NCBI RefSeq assembly: GCF_030814475.1
Contig: NZ_JAUSVF010000004.1
Span: 62,001-126,000, forward strand
From: Pararhizobium capsulatum DSM 1112
GTDB lineage: Bacteria > Pseudomonadota > Alphaproteobacteria > Rhizobiales > Rhizobiaceae
Reading direction: 5' to 3'
DNA: 64,000 nucleotides
Part shown: one piece after another, positions 51,250-60,487 of the stretch
How positions within the stretch are numbered: position 1 is the stretch's first letter
Layout of the letters: the number at the start of each line of letters is the position of its first letter
Made by a program: the position numbers and the translations under genes
Notes under the pieces: generated by a model
Databases searched by the model: none
Seen by the model: the letters and a program-made list of their open reading frames with translations, nothing else
Told to the model about the DNA's origin: nothing

Positions 51250-51456
51250 ATGGTCAATGTCGATGAGAAGATCGAGCCCATCTTTCAGGAGGTCTTGAGA
51301 CGCAACGCTGGTGAACAGGAATTTCACCAAGCCGTGCGAGAGGTGCTGGAGAGCCTGGGACGCGTCATAGCCAAGCATCCCCGCTACCTCCCGAGGGACG
51401 AAGCAAATTCCACCCCGATTCTCGTTGGGATTTTTGCTGTGGATGCAATATTTTAG
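51250..51456 (+). pseudogene. gdhA: 5' remnant of NADP-glutamate dehydrogenase
   Basis: The first 46 codons (MVNVDEKIEPIFQEVLRRNA, GEQEFHQAVREVLESLGRVI, AKHPRYL) are the typical N-terminus of the hexameric NADP-dependent glutamate dehydrogenase. The frame then turns into unrelated sequence and stops at 51456, so the catalytic domain is gone. It directly precedes the nap operon. The break near 51388 marks where DNA was joined or lost. Confidence 0.8.
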
Positions 51457-51559
51457 GAGAAGGTAATATTGAATAACTTGACTACAAAAATGCAGTATTT
51501 CGCCCTTTATTTAATCAATTGTCTTGATACTATGCACTTCAAGCTGAAGGAGAGTTGGG

Positions 51560-51751
51560 ATGTCGGAGCCGTCTCCTGGTAGTGTGACCAATGCGCAGCC
51601 GCTTCCACGGCGGCGCGCGGAGCTTCTCACATTTATCGCCCTTGCCTTCGGCATATGGCCGATCATTGCGGTCGGCATTGTTGGCGGCTTCGGTTTTGCC
51701 GTCTGGATGTGGCAGATCGTTTTCGGTCCGCCAGGCCCTCCCGGACATTGA
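51560..51751 (+). CDS. napE: NapE, small membrane protein of the periplasmic nitrate reductase cluster
   Basis: A 63-residue protein with one hydrophobic segment (LLTFIALAFGIWPIIAVGIV) after a basic stretch, ending in GPPGPPGH. Length, topology and position as the first gene before napF are typical of NapE, whose role is still uncertain. GGAG precedes the ATG. The upstream 100 bp (51457-51559) contain no perfect FNR/Anr box. Confidence 0.85.
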   Translation: MSEPSPGSVTNAQPLPRRRAELLTFIALAFGIWPIIAVGIVGGFGFAVWMWQIVFGPPGPPGH

Positions 51752-51758
51752 GGCGGCG

Positions 51759-52259
51759 ATGTTTACAAAATCCATCTCACGTCGTGACTTGTTCCGTGGT
51801 CCCTCTTCCAGAAGAGCCAGTGGGATTTATCCACCGGGAGCATCCGCCCTGGGACTGTCTGCCTGCACGGGCTGCAATCTGTGCGCCGAACACTGTCCCA
51901 CCGGAATAATCGTTCTGGTCGATAGCCTGCCGTCGGTCGATTTCTCCTTGGGCGAATGTACGTTCTGCGGCGAATGCAGGGCGGCTTGCCCGGAACCGGT
52001 CTTCGAACCGGATGCTGCCGTTCGGTTTCCCCACGTTGCCGTGATCGCCTCTGGTTGCCTGGCAAAACAGGATGTTGCTTGCCAGTCCTGCGGCGAAAGC
52101 TGTCCCGAACAGGCTATCCGTTTTCGGCCACGTCTGGGCGGCCCGTTTGTTCCTGAATTCAACGAGCAGATTTGCACTGGCTGCGGCGCTTGCATGCAGG
52201 TTTGTCCTGTCGGAGCGATCGGGACGAAGCCTCGTGCACTGGAGCCGGCCCATGTCTGA
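51759..52259 (+). CDS. napF: NapF, iron-sulphur protein of the nap cluster
   Basis: A 166-residue ferredoxin-like protein with three or four [4Fe-4S] motifs: CTGCNLCAEHCP, CTFCGECRAACP, a variant CQSCGESCPE, and CTGCGACMQVCP. NapF is thought to act in the cytoplasm, helping NapA maturation. The start MFTKSISRRDLFRG at ATG 51759 was chosen because it follows napE by seven bases and gives the usual length; the frame stays open upstream. Its 3' end overlaps napD by eight bases. Confidence 0.93.
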   Translation: MFTKSISRRDLFRGPSSRRASGIYPPGASALGLSACTGCNLCAEHCPTGIIVLVDSLPSVDFSLGECTFCGECRAACPEPVFEPDAAVRFPHVAVIASGCLAKQDVACQSCGESCPEQAIRFRPRLGGPFVPEFNEQICTGCGACMQVCPVGAIGTKPRALEPAHV

Positions 52260-52509
52260 GGCGACGTATCACATTTCAAGCGCGGTCGTTGCGACGCTGC
52301 CTGCAAGGACGGGCGACGTTCTTGCAGAGATCGCCAAGATGGAAAATGTCGAAATCCATGCTCACGCAAACGGGAAGATCATCATCGTCATTGAGGGAAC
52401 GAGCACCGGGGTGATGGGGCAGTGCCTGACGGCCATTTCACTTCTTGAGGGAGTGATCGCCGCGAACATGGTTTTCGAACATGTCGAAACGGAGAGCGCA
52501 GACAGATGA
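52252..52509 (+). CDS. napD: NapD, NapA-specific chaperone
   Basis: An 85-residue protein with the ferredoxin-like fold pattern of NapD ([40 protein letters not shown]). NapD binds the Tat signal of NapA and holds it until the cofactor is inserted. The ATG at 52252 lies inside the napF end, and the stop overlaps napA (ATGA), so translation of the three is coupled. Length is normal. Confidence 0.92.
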   Translation: MSEATYHISSAVVATLPARTGDVLAEIAKMENVEIHAHANGKIIIVIEGTSTGVMGQCLTAISLLEGVIAANMVFEHVETESADR

Positions 52510-55013
52510 CCGAAGCACTGACGCGACGCCAGGTTTTGAAAGCACATGCCGCTGGCATCGCCGCGGCTACGGCTGGCATTTCACTTCCCGCCGCAGCCCA
52601 GCCAGTTCCCGGCGGGGTAGGGGCGCTGGAGATCAAATGGTCTAAGGCTCCCTGTCGCTTCTGTGGCACCGGGTGCGGCGTGATGGTCGGCGTCAAGCAA
52701 GGTCAGGTCGTAGCAACCCACGGCGACATGCAGGCGGAGGTCAACCGCGGCCTGAACTGCATCAAGGGCTATTTCCTTTCCAAGATCATGTACGGCGAGG
52801 ACCGGTTGAAGACACCGCTGCTTCGCAAACGCAACGGCGTCTACGCCAAGGATGGCGAATTCGAACCCGTCGGCTGGGACGAAGCCTTCGACGCGATGGC
52901 GCAGCAGTGCAAGAAAGTGCTGAAGGAGAAAGGGCCAACAGCCGTCGGCATGTTCGGCTCCGGCCAGTGGACGATCTTCGAGGGCTATGCAGCAACCAAG
53001 CTGATGCGGGCCGGATTCCGATCGAACAATCTCGATCCAAACGCCCGCCACTGCATGGCGTCGGCTGCCGTCGCTTTCATGCGGACCTTCGGCATGGACG
53101 AGCCGATGGGCTGCTACGACGATTTCGAGAACGCGGATGCCTTCGTGCTCTGGGGATCGAACATGGCCGAGATGCACCCGATCCTTTGGACGCGGGTTGC
53201 CGATCGCCGACTTGGCCACGACCATGTTCGCGTCGCGGTCCTGTCAACCTTTACTCACCGTAGTATGGACCTGGCCGACGTTCCGATCATCTTCAAGCCG
53301 GGAACCGATCTTGCAATCCTCAACTACATCGCCAACCACATCATCCAGACCGATCGCGTCAATACGGCGTTCGTAGAGAAGCACACCAAGTTTGCCCGTG
53401 GCGTGACCGACATTGGATACGGACTGCGGCCTGACGATCCGAAAGAAGTGAACGCCGCCAATTCGGCCGATCCGGGTAAGACAGAGCCGATGGATTTCGC
53501 GGCTTTCAAGGAGTTTGTCGCTGAATACACACTGGAGAAGACGGCCGAGTTGACGGGGGTCGAGCCGGAGTTTCTGGAACAACTGGCAGAGCTCTACGCC
53601 GACCCGAAGACCAAGGTAATGTCGCTCTGGACAATGGGGTTCAACCAGCATGTCCGCGGCGTCTGGGCAAACCAGATGGTCTACAACATTCACTTGCTGA
53701 CGGGGAAGATATCCGAACCCGGCAACAGTCCTTTCTCGCTGACGGGCCAGCCCTCGGCCTGCGGCACGGCGCGGGAGGTCGGAACGTTCGCCCACCGTCT
53801 GCCGGCAGACATGGTTGTAACCAATCCCGAGCATCGCAAGCATGCGGAGGAAATCTGGCGCATTCCCCACGGCATCATTCCCGAGAAGCCGGGATACCAT
53901 GCCGTTCAGCAGGACCGGATGCTGAAGGACGGCAAGCTCAATTTCTATTGGGTACAGTGTAACAACAACGTCCAGGCAGCACCCAACACCAGCAACGAGA
54001 CCTATCAGGGCTATCGTAATCCTGAGAACTTCATCGTCGTCTCCGACGCCTATCCGACAATCACCGCGATGAGTGCTGATCTCATTCTGCCAGCCGCCAT
54101 GTGGGTGGAAAAAGAAGGCGCTTACGGCAACGCAGAACGCAGGACCCACGTCTGGCATCAGCTCGTCCAAGCGTCTGGTGATGCACGTTCTGATCTCTGG
54201 CAGATGATGGAGTTCTCGAAGCGCTTCACCACGGAAGACGTCTGGCCGGCGGAGATGCTCGACGCCAATCCGACCTATCGGGGCAAGACCCTTTTCGACG
54301 TGCTGTTCCGCAACGGCGAGGTCGATCGGTACCCGCTCAGCGAGATCAACGGCGAATACGACAACAACGAGTCGAAGGACTTCGGCTTCTACGTCCAGAA
54401 AGGCCTGTTCGAGGAGTACGCATCGTTCGGGCGGGGCCACGGCCACGATCTTGCGCCCTATGACGCCTACCACGAAGTGCGTGGGCTGCGCTGGCCGGTC
54501 GTGGATGGGCAGGAAACGAAGTGGCGGTATCGGGAGGGGTACGATCCCTACGTGAAGCCGGGAGAGGGCGTGAATTTCTACGGTCAGAAGGATGGTAGGG
54601 CGGTTATCCTGGCCGTGCCGTACGAGCCACCGGCAGAATCGCCCGATGAGGAGTTCGATTTCTGGCTCGTGACGGGGCGGGTTCTCGAGCACTGGCATTC
54701 CGGATCGATGACGATGCGGGTTCCGGAGCTCTACAAGGCGTTTCCTGGCGCTCGTTGTTTCATGAACGCCGACGATGCCCGGAAACGCGGGATCAACCAG
54801 GGGGCGGAAGTCCGCATCGTTTCGCGGCGCGGCGAAATGCGCACCCGCATCGACATCCGCGGTCGAAACCGAATGCCCACGGGCGTCATCTTCATTCCAT
54901 GGTTCGACGCAAGCCAGCTGATTAACAAGGTAACACTCGACGCCACCGATCCCATCTCCAAACAGACGGATTTCAAAAAATGCGCGGTCAAGATTCTCCC
55001 GGTCGTCGTCTGA
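52506..55013 (+). CDS. napA: NapA, catalytic subunit of periplasmic nitrate reductase
   Basis: An 835-residue molybdoenzyme that reduces nitrate to nitrite in the periplasm. The twin-arginine signal is [10 protein letters not shown] (R7-R8) with cleavage near AAAQ. The [4Fe-4S] cysteines are C50, C53, C57 and C85, and the molybdenum-binding cysteine C183 is in ARHCMASAA. Further pterin-site motifs are [12 protein letters not shown] and [20 protein letters not shown]. The C-terminal domain has [20 protein letters not shown]. No break is seen. The stop codon overlaps napB (TGATG). It needs bis-MGD cofactor, for which moaA lies close by. Confidence 0.97.
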   Translation: MTEALTRRQVLKAHAAGIAAATAGISLPAAAQPVPGGVGALEIKWSKAPCRFCGTGCGVMVGVKQGQVVATHGDMQAEVNRGLNCIKGYFLSKIMYGEDRLKTPLLRKRNGVYAKDGEFEPVGWDEAFDAMAQQCKKVLKEKGPTAVGMFGSGQWTIFEGYAATKLMRAGFRSNNLDPNARHCMASAAVAFMRTFGMDEPMGCYDDFENADAFVLWGSNMAEMHPILWTRVADRRLGHDHVRVAVLSTFTHRSMDLADVPIIFKPGTDLAILNYIANHIIQTDRVNTAFVEKHTKFARGVTDIGYGLRPDDPKEVNAANSADPGKTEPMDFAAFKEFVAEYTLEKTAELTGVEPEFLEQLAELYADPKTKVMSLWTMGFNQHVRGVWANQMVYNIHLLTGKISEPGNSPFSLTGQPSACGTAREVGTFAHRLPADMVVTNPEHRKHAEEIWRIPHGIIPEKPGYHAVQQDRMLKDGKLNFYWVQCNNNVQAAPNTSNETYQGYRNPENFIVVSDAYPTITAMSADLILPAAMWVEKEGAYGNAERRTHVWHQLVQASGDARSDLWQMMEFSKRFTTEDVWPAEMLDANPTYRGKTLFDVLFRNGEVDRYPLSEINGEYDNNESKDFGFYVQKGLFEEYASFGRGHGHDLAPYDAYHEVRGLRWPVVDGQETKWRYREGYDPYVKPGEGVNFYGQKDGRAVILAVPYEPPAESPDEEFDFWLVTGRVLEHWHSGSMTMRVPELYKAFPGARCFMNADDARKRGINQGAEVRIVSRRGEMRTRIDIRGRNRMPTGVIFIPWFDASQLINKVTLDATDPISKQTDFKKCAVKILPVVV

Positions 55014-55483
55014 TGCGCCCCGAATGGACTGCAATCGCCGGCGGGATTTTCGTCTTCATCGCGACCGCGGCGATCGGCCAGGTGGCGACGCAGAACGTCC
55101 CGCAGCTTCAGGGCCAGACTCAGGCCATGGAATCGGGAGCGGCCACCGTCCTTCCGAAATGGGTGATCGACGACAAGCGCAAGATGCGCGCCTATCCGGA
55201 CCAGCCTCCGATCATCCCCCACTCGATCGAGGGCTACGAACTGTCGGTCAACGCCAACCGTTGCCTCACCTGTCACAAGCGCGAATTCACACAGGACTCG
55301 GGCGCGCCGATGATCAGCGTGACGCACTACATGACGCGCGAGGGACAGATGATCGCGGACGTTTCGCCGCGGCGGTACTTCTGTACGGCGTGCCACGTCC
55401 CCCAGGCGGACGTCCAGCCGCTGGTTCCCAGCACCTTCAAAGACATGAGCGAACTTGGGTTCAAGCCAGCGGGAAGCGAGTGA
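55013..55483 (+). CDS. napB: NapB, dihaem cytochrome c subunit
   Basis: A 156-residue periplasmic electron-transfer subunit. The hydrophobic N-terminus ([20 protein letters not shown]) is a signal sequence. Two haem c motifs are present: CLTCH (C84-H88) and CTACH (C124-H128). The partner histidine ligands are probably in IIPHS and SVTHYM. I chose ATG 55013 because it overlaps the napA stop by one base; an upstream in-frame ATG at 54980 would add 11 residues. It passes electrons from NapC to NapA. Confidence 0.95.
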   Translation: MRPEWTAIAGGIFVFIATAAIGQVATQNVPQLQGQTQAMESGAATVLPKWVIDDKRKMRAYPDQPPIIPHSIEGYELSVNANRCLTCHKREFTQDSGAPMISVTHYMTREGQMIADVSPRRYFCTACHVPQADVQPLVPSTFKDMSELGFKPAGSE

Positions 55484-55487
55484 GACC

Positions 55488-56201
55488 ATGATCGCCTGGA
55501 TCCGGAAAGTCGTGTTGTGGGCATGGAGTATCATGATCACGCCCGCCGTGACACTTGGGCTTGGGTTCCTGACGCTCGGCGGCTTCATCGGCGGCGTCAT
55601 GTTCTGGGGCGCTTTCAACACGGCCCTCGAAGTGACCAATACCGAGAAGTTCTGCACCGGATGCCACGAGATGAAGGCGAACGTCTACGAGGAGCTGACG
55701 CGCACCATCCACTTCTCGAACCGTTCGGGAGTGCGCGCAAGCTGTCCCGATTGTCATGTGCCGCACCAGTGGACGGACAAGATCGCCCGCAAGATGCAGG
55801 CGTCCAAGGAAGTGTGGGGCAAGCTGTTCGGGACGATCAATACGCGGTCGAAATTTCTCGAGCACCGTCTTGAGCTGGCTCAGCACGAATGGGCGCGCAT
55901 GAAGGCCAACGACAGTCTGGAATGCCGCAACTGCCACTCTTCGGTCGCGATGGATTTGCAGAAGCAGACCCAGAGGGCGGCTGAAATCCACACGCGATAT
56001 CTCCTTTCGGGAAAAGCCACCTGCATCGATTGCCACAAGGGCATAGCCCACGAGCTGCCGAACATGGAAGGCATCGATCCTGGCTGGAAAATGCCGAAAG
56101 AACTCGAGGGAAAAAAGATGGCCGACGGGACTCCGGATGGTAGCACTCCGGTCGAGGATCTTCGACGCGCTTTGGCCGAAGCTCATGCCGCGGCTTTCTG
56201 A
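55488..56201 (+). CDS. napC: NapC, membrane-anchored tetrahaem quinol dehydrogenase
   Basis: A 237-residue NapC/NirT-type cytochrome. One N-terminal membrane anchor ([20 protein letters not shown]) is followed by four CXXCH motifs: CTGCHEM, CPDCHVP, CRNCHSS and CIDCHKG. It takes electrons from quinol in the inner membrane and hands them to NapB. ATG 55488 lies four bases after the napB stop. It is the last gene of the plus-strand operon; the gene order napEFDABC is complete, without napGH. Confidence 0.95.
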   Translation: MIAWIRKVVLWAWSIMITPAVTLGLGFLTLGGFIGGVMFWGAFNTALEVTNTEKFCTGCHEMKANVYEELTRTIHFSNRSGVRASCPDCHVPHQWTDKIARKMQASKEVWGKLFGTINTRSKFLEHRLELAQHEWARMKANDSLECRNCHSSVAMDLQKQTQRAAEIHTRYLLSGKATCIDCHKGIAHELPNMEGIDPGWKMPKELEGKKMADGTPDGSTPVEDLRRALAEAHAAAF

Positions 56202-56376
56202 CATTTAGTTAGGCCATTTCCAGTCGGACATTGTGCCGACGTCGCTCATAGTTCCGCTAGCGGGCCAGTTCGGCTGGCTCGGATAGGCGACATCGCCAGC
56301 CGCCTGGCCCCCTTCAAGCCCCTAAAGTTCATGCAGGGCTTCAGCGACAGCGGGAAATGACGTGGTGATGGGTTCA

Positions 56377-57423
56377 CTATCCGCCTGTCACACTCATGTG
56401 CCGGGCCACGGCTGGCCTGCCCGTCCGGTCGATGACGAAGTCATGGCCCTTGGGCTTTCGGAAAATCGCTTCGTCGATCGCCGCTGAAAGAATTCCATCG
56501 TCAGGGCTGGCGCGCAGGGCGGCTCTGAGATCCGCCGCGTCGTTCTGTCCGAGGCACATGTAGAGGGTTCCGGTGCATGTCAGGCGAACGCGGTTGCAGC
56601 TCTCACAGAAATTGTGCGTCATCGGGGTTATGAAGCCAAGGCGGCCGCCCGTCTCCTCGACACGGACGTAGCGGGCAGGGCCTCCTGTGCGATGTCCGAT
56701 ATCGGTCAGCGTGAAATCCTTTTCGAGATCGGCGCGAAGCCTGGACAAAGGCAGATACCGGTTCGTGCGGTCCTCATCGATTTCCCCCATGGGCATCGTT
56801 TCGATCAGAGTAAGATCCATTCTGCGGCTATGAGCAAAGCGCAGCAGGTCGGGGATTTCGACGTCGTTGAAGTCCTTCAGAGCGACCGCGTTCAGCTTGA
56901 CGTGGATGCCCGCCCTCAAGGCGCAATCGATCCCCTCCATCACCTTCCCAAGATCGCCCCAGCGGGTGATCTTGGTGAACTTGTCCGGATCGAGGGTGTC
57001 GAGTGAAACGTTGATCCGCCGCACGCCGCAGTCATATAGCTCGTCGGCATGGCGGGCGAGTTGCGAGCCGTTTGTCGTTATCGTGAGTTCGTCCAGCCCG
57101 GAACCGATCCTCTTGCCCAGTTGCCGCACCAGTACCATGACATTCTTGCGGACGAGGGGTTCGCCGCCCGTGAGCCTGATCTTGCGCACACCCTTATCGA
57201 TGAAGACGGAGCACACACGCTCGAGCTCCTCCAGGGTCAGAAGGTCCTTCCTCGGCAAGAACTGCATGTTTTCAGCCATGCAGTAGGTGCAGCGGAAATC
57301 GCATCTGTCCGTGACGGAAACCCTCAGGTAGCTCACAGCCCTCCCGAAGGGATCGATCATCGGTGCGGCCTGCGAGGCGACCTTGTCGATGACTTGCTGG
57401 TATGGAGGGAAGGCGGCGTTCAT
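56377..57423 (-). CDS. moaA: MoaA, GTP 3',8-cyclase for molybdenum cofactor
   Basis: A 348-residue radical-SAM enzyme that starts molybdopterin synthesis from GTP. The SAM cluster cysteines are C41, C45 and C48 ([16 protein letters not shown]). The second cluster lies in [20 protein letters not shown], and [10 protein letters not shown] is the SAM/GTP-side motif. The C-terminal GG pair (SVTGG) needed for catalysis is kept. ATG 57423 was chosen; a GTG nine codons upstream is possible. It converges on napC, 175 bp apart. Its placement beside nap suggests a second, plasmid-borne copy that supports NapA maturation. Confidence 0.95.
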   Translation of the reverse strand: MNAAFPPYQQVIDKVASQAAPMIDPFGRAVSYLRVSVTDRCDFRCTYCMAENMQFLPRKDLLTLEELERVCSVFIDKGVRKIRLTGGEPLVRKNVMVLVRQLGKRIGSGLDELTITTNGSQLARHADELYDCGVRRINVSLDTLDPDKFTKITRWGDLGKVMEGIDCALRAGIHVKLNAVALKDFNDVEIPDLLRFAHSRRMDLTLIETMPMGEIDEDRTNRYLPLSRLRADLEKDFTLTDIGHRTGGPARYVRVEETGGRLGFITPMTHNFCESCNRVRLTCTGTLYMCLGQNDAADLRAALRASPDDGILSAAIDEAIFRKPKGHDFVIDRTGRPAVARHMSVTGG

Positions 57424-57543
57424 ATAAGTCTCACCCGATGCACGGACCACAGAGGCTCAATATGCACCAAACCGATTGTGAATGCTTCTGTGCTGCCAGC
57501 TCTCGCGGGTCCGCTATCTTGTATAACCATCCCGGCCACGTAG

Positions 57544-58010
57544 TTGCCACCAGGGGAAACGGAAATTATTTCCTCTTCGCGCCCCCGTTGCGGTCGTTCA
57601 CCTCACGCGCTTGGCCTTCTGGAAGCCGTCAGTCTGCTACCGAGTGGTCTAGACCGGGACGCGCCAAGAGGAGACGTCACCACTCTTCAGACCGATGGGC
57701 TGGACGGCCGCTATCGGTTGCTGGTCGATGCCATCACAGCCTATGCCGGCTATATGCTCGATCCTGATGGACACGTCAGTAGCTGGAACTCAGGTGCCAA
57801 ACGGTTCAAGGGTTACACAGAGGCCGAGATCCTGGGCGAGCACTTCTCGCGCTTCTATACACCTGAGGATCGGCAGGCCGGCATGCCGCAAGAGGTCCTG
57901 GAACTGCGGCGGCCGAAGGCCGATTTGAGGCTGAGGGCTGGCGCGTCCGAAAGGATGGCGCGCCCTTTTGGGCTCACGTTGTGATTGATGTCATCCGCGA
58001 TCCAGATCCT
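57544..58010 (+). pseudogene. PAS-domain sensor fragment with frameshift
   Basis: The frame carries a PAS domain: RYRLLVDAITAYAGYMLDPD, SSWNSGAKRFKGYTEAEILG, EHFSRFYTPEDRQAG. After EVLE the reading frame turns wrong. A shift near 57900 continues as AAAEGRFEAEGWRVRKDGAP and WAHVVIDVIRDP, the standard continuation in PAS histidine kinases, and is cut at about 58010. The kinase part is missing. It is the start of a broken sensor kinase; the true N-terminus is uncertain because no good start is visible. Confidence 0.75.
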
Positions 58011-58200
58011 TTCCAGCGACGATTGGGCCGTGATTAGCCAGAAGCACAGCGCTGCGTTTTCCCGCAAGGCCACAAAGCGCGGCGCCCATCTCGGGATCGC
58101 CCGGCATGGAGCAGCCGAGGCCGACGGCCACCAGCGCGCCACTCTGCCGGAGGCATTGGATGGCGGTGGTGACGGCTGTCGGATGGCAGGAGCAATCCAA
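57991..58200 (-). pseudogene. Class II aldolase/adducin fragment
   Basis: On the minus strand, GDPEMGAALCGLAGKRSAVL and LANHGPIVAGKDLD match the C-terminal half of class II aldolase-like proteins such as OtnC (3-oxo-tetronate 4-phosphate decarboxylase); ANHGP is the conserved loop. The sequence breaks off just after KDLD at a junction with the PAS fragment, and upstream frames are shifted. It is a remnant of a sugar-acid pathway. Confidence 0.6.
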
Positions 58201-58338
58201 AGGTGTTTGAACTCCCAGACTGTGGAGGCCCCCGTGTGTATTCTCTCAGGGCGATACGAAACTGTGTGCCATCATCAAAATCCGGAAACCCTCGAATACC
58301 GAGGTTCGACCAGCGCAACGGCTGTGCCCTACTGCCGA

Positions 58339-59031
58339 TCAATGACGGTTCGAACCGGCATAGTGGCGGAGGATCGCTGCAGTGTCAGGGTCGGATGTCT
58401 GGAATCCCAGTTCCGCCCGCAGTTCCACCGCATGCAAGTGTTCGAGCATAATATTCTCAGCCTCAGCGACTTTGCCGGATCGCAACGCGCGAATGATTTG
58501 GACGTGCTCCTCAACAGCGCACTCGGGTGAGTGCAATCGGGCAAAGCGCGCGAGGATCAATGATGAGCGGGATACGACTTCGCGCACGAACCGAGTCAGA
58601 GCCAGTGATCCCGTCAATTCGGCAAGTAGGATATGGAACTCACCGGCCAGTCGGATCGAGGTCGGACCGTCGCTCTTTAGCGCTCCTTCTTCTTCTCTGA
58701 CGTGGGCCTCTAGCCGAGTAGCGTGGATCTCATCAAAACAGGTCACAAGCCGACGGACAACTTCGGTTTCGAGCATGAACCGCAAGGAGAAAATATCCTT
58801 GGCCTCCTCGATTGTCGGCTCTGCTACGCTGGCTCCCTTGTTGGCCTTGAGATCGACGAGACCCTCGGCATTGAGACGGACAAGGGCCCCACGTACGCTC
58901 GTCCTGCTAACCTTGAATTGATCGGCAATCGTATCCTCTGACAATTTCACGCCGGGTTTCAATGCCTGCTCAATTATAGCCTGGCGAAGCAGCCGATAGA
59001 CATGATCGGCGCGGCTCGATCGTTCAGACAA
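58339..59031 (-). CDS. GntR/FCD-type transcriptional regulator
   Basis: A 230-residue regulator with the winged HTH (LSEDTIADQFKVSRTSVRGA, LNAEGLVDLKANKGASVAEP) and a helical FCD domain (SLRFMLETEVVRRLV, EFHILLAELTGSLALTRFV, EEHVQIIRALRSGKVAEAEN). I chose the TTG at 59031 because AGGAGG lies six bases upstream; the frame stays open to a TTG at 59046, inside that motif. It is divergent from the aap-like importer. GTATAC-type boxes at 59157-59201 are candidate operators. It likely represses the importer and amidohydrolase until the ligand appears. Confidence 0.85.
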   Translation of the reverse strand: MSERSSRADHVYRLLRQAIIEQALKPGVKLSEDTIADQFKVSRTSVRGALVRLNAEGLVDLKANKGASVAEPTIEEAKDIFSLRFMLETEVVRRLVTCFDEIHATRLEAHVREEEGALKSDGPTSIRLAGEFHILLAELTGSLALTRFVREVVSRSSLILARFARLHSPECAVEEHVQIIRALRSGKVAEAENIMLEHLHAVELRAELGFQTSDPDTAAILRHYAGSNRH

Positions 59032-59156
59032 GGCAGACCTCCTCAATCGTCGGCGACGACAAAACTCTGATTCAAAATATCTACTTACAGGGCGCCTTGT
59101 GTGTTCACAATTGATCCCGATTGTCCATCTATCTATGAGATTTTATGCATGCTCAA

Positions 59157-59201
59157 GTGCATACAATACATTTGCGCAAATCTCCTATTCATCGTATACA
59201 A
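59157..59201. promoter_or_regulatory. Candidate FCD-GntR operators before the amino-acid importer
   Basis: Two boxes, AGTGCATACAA (from 59156) and TCGTATACAA (59192-59201), fit the general FCD-type pattern T-GT-N-AC-A. They lie in the 270-bp divergent promoter region between the regulator and the importer. Which is bound is unknown. Confidence 0.45.
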
Positions 59202-59318
59202 TAACTGCACACAGTTATCCAGTTCCCCTTCACCGGGGCGTGTGTGATCTGGGAGGAGCGTCTGATCAAATCAGACGACCAGTGAAATGGTAATTGCTGC
59301 GATTAATGGGAGAGGAAA

Positions 59319-60329
59319 ATGAAACATACAATTCTGCACCTGTGCACGGCTGCTGCGATCGGCCTTGCGGCAACAACGGCGCACGCTGCAACAACGCTTG
59401 ATACAGTCCGGGAACGCGGAAAGCTGATCTGCGGCGTGTCGACCAGCACCCCTGGGATTGCCTATCCTGACGACAAGGGACGCATGCATGGCTTTGACGT
59501 TGATATCTGTCGTGCAGTCGCGGCCGCAGTATTTGGCGATGCGGAAAAGGTGGATTTCGTCGTCACCAACATCAACACACGGTTCCAGGCGGTCCAATCC
59601 GGCGAAATCGACATCCTTTCTCGCCAGTCAACGCAGACATTCTCCCGCGAAACTTCCCTCGGCATCGATTTCGGCCCGACCGTCCTTTACGACGGCCAAG
59701 GCCTGATGGTGCCGAAGACGCTGGGTGTAACCAGCGCCAAGGACCTGACGGATGCGGCGATCTGTACATTGCCAGGAACCACGACCGCGCAGAATCTGAC
59801 TGATTTTTTCCGCACCATCGGTGGCAAGTTCGAAATGGTGGTGTTTGAAAGCCCGGATGAAAACCGCGCAGCATTTTTCTCAGGCCGTTGCGAGGCACTT
59901 TCCTCCGACCGCTCGGATCTGGCTGCGATCCGCGCCGTTGCCAACAACCCGGATGACTACGTCATTCTGCCGGAAACGATTTCCAAGGAGCCGTTGGCGC
60001 CCGCAGTGCGTCAGAACGATTCCAATTGGCGCGATATCGTTGCCTGGTCTTCCTGGATGCTGATGGCCGCCGAAGAAAAGGGCATTACGCAGGCCAATGT
60101 CGATGAAATGCTGAAAAGCGAAGATCCCGAAATCCAGCGCATGCTCGGCGTTAACGAGGATCTGGGCAAGATGCTAAACCTCGACACCAAATGGGGCTAC
60201 AACATCATCAAGAGTGTCGGCAACTATGGCGAAGTGTTCGATCGCAGTCTTACCGGTATTGGCTTGACGCGTGGGCCAAACACGCTCTGGAACGCCGGTG
60301 GTTTGCTCTACGCTCCGCCGTTCCGTTAA
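59319..60329 (+). CDS. Polar amino-acid ABC transporter binding protein (AapJ-like)
   Basis: A 336-residue periplasmic protein of the general L-amino-acid-binding type. Signal peptide: MKHTILHLCTAAAIGLAATT, cut near AHA. Marks include TLDTVRERGKLICGVSTSTP, GFDVDICRAVAAAVFGDAEK, INTRFQAVQSGEIDILSRQS and NRAAFFSGRCEALSSDRSDL. The C-terminal region ENDL-like is AapJ/BztA-like. It is followed by a stem-loop and then two permease genes. Rhizobial AapJ proteins bind many L-amino acids; the ligand here could be narrower because an amidohydrolase is in the same operon. Confidence 0.93.
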   Translation: MKHTILHLCTAAAIGLAATTAHAATTLDTVRERGKLICGVSTSTPGIAYPDDKGRMHGFDVDICRAVAAAVFGDAEKVDFVVTNINTRFQAVQSGEIDILSRQSTQTFSRETSLGIDFGPTVLYDGQGLMVPKTLGVTSAKDLTDAAICTLPGTTTAQNLTDFFRTIGGKFEMVVFESPDENRAAFFSGRCEALSSDRSDLAAIRAVANNPDDYVILPETISKEPLAPAVRQNDSNWRDIVAWSSWMLMAAEEKGITQANVDEMLKSEDPEIQRMLGVNEDLGKMLNLDTKWGYNIIKSVGNYGEVFDRSLTGIGLTRGPNTLWNAGGLLYAPPFR

Positions 60330-60338
60330 TGTCTAAAG

Positions 60339-60369
60339 GGGGCCTCATTCCTGTTGGGACGGAGGCCCC
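60339..60369 (+). terminator. Stem-loop after the binding-protein gene
   Basis: GGGGCCTC and GAGGCCCC (60339-60346, 60362-60369) form a perfect 8-bp stem 10 bp after the stop codon. No T-run is present. As in the sugar operons, it probably attenuates read-through into the permease genes. Confidence 0.6.
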
Positions 60370-60487
60370 GCTGAGGCGACTGATTTCTGTGCGCGATTTC
60401 TGGCGCGCAGCGTCAAACCGAAACGCGCCCGAGCCAATGTCGCGAAATGCGACTCCGGCCCCTGCGCCACCTCCGTAGCGTGCAGTC

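Noticed and set aside
51457..51559. FNR/Anr box upstream of napE
   Set aside because: AATCAA and TTGATA occur, but not as the TTGAT-N4-ATCAA palindrome.
53244..55034. 596-codon open frame antisense to napA
   Set aside because: It mirrors napA, whose family, cofactor residues and signal are clear. The antisense frame is open only because of GC-rich codon bias.
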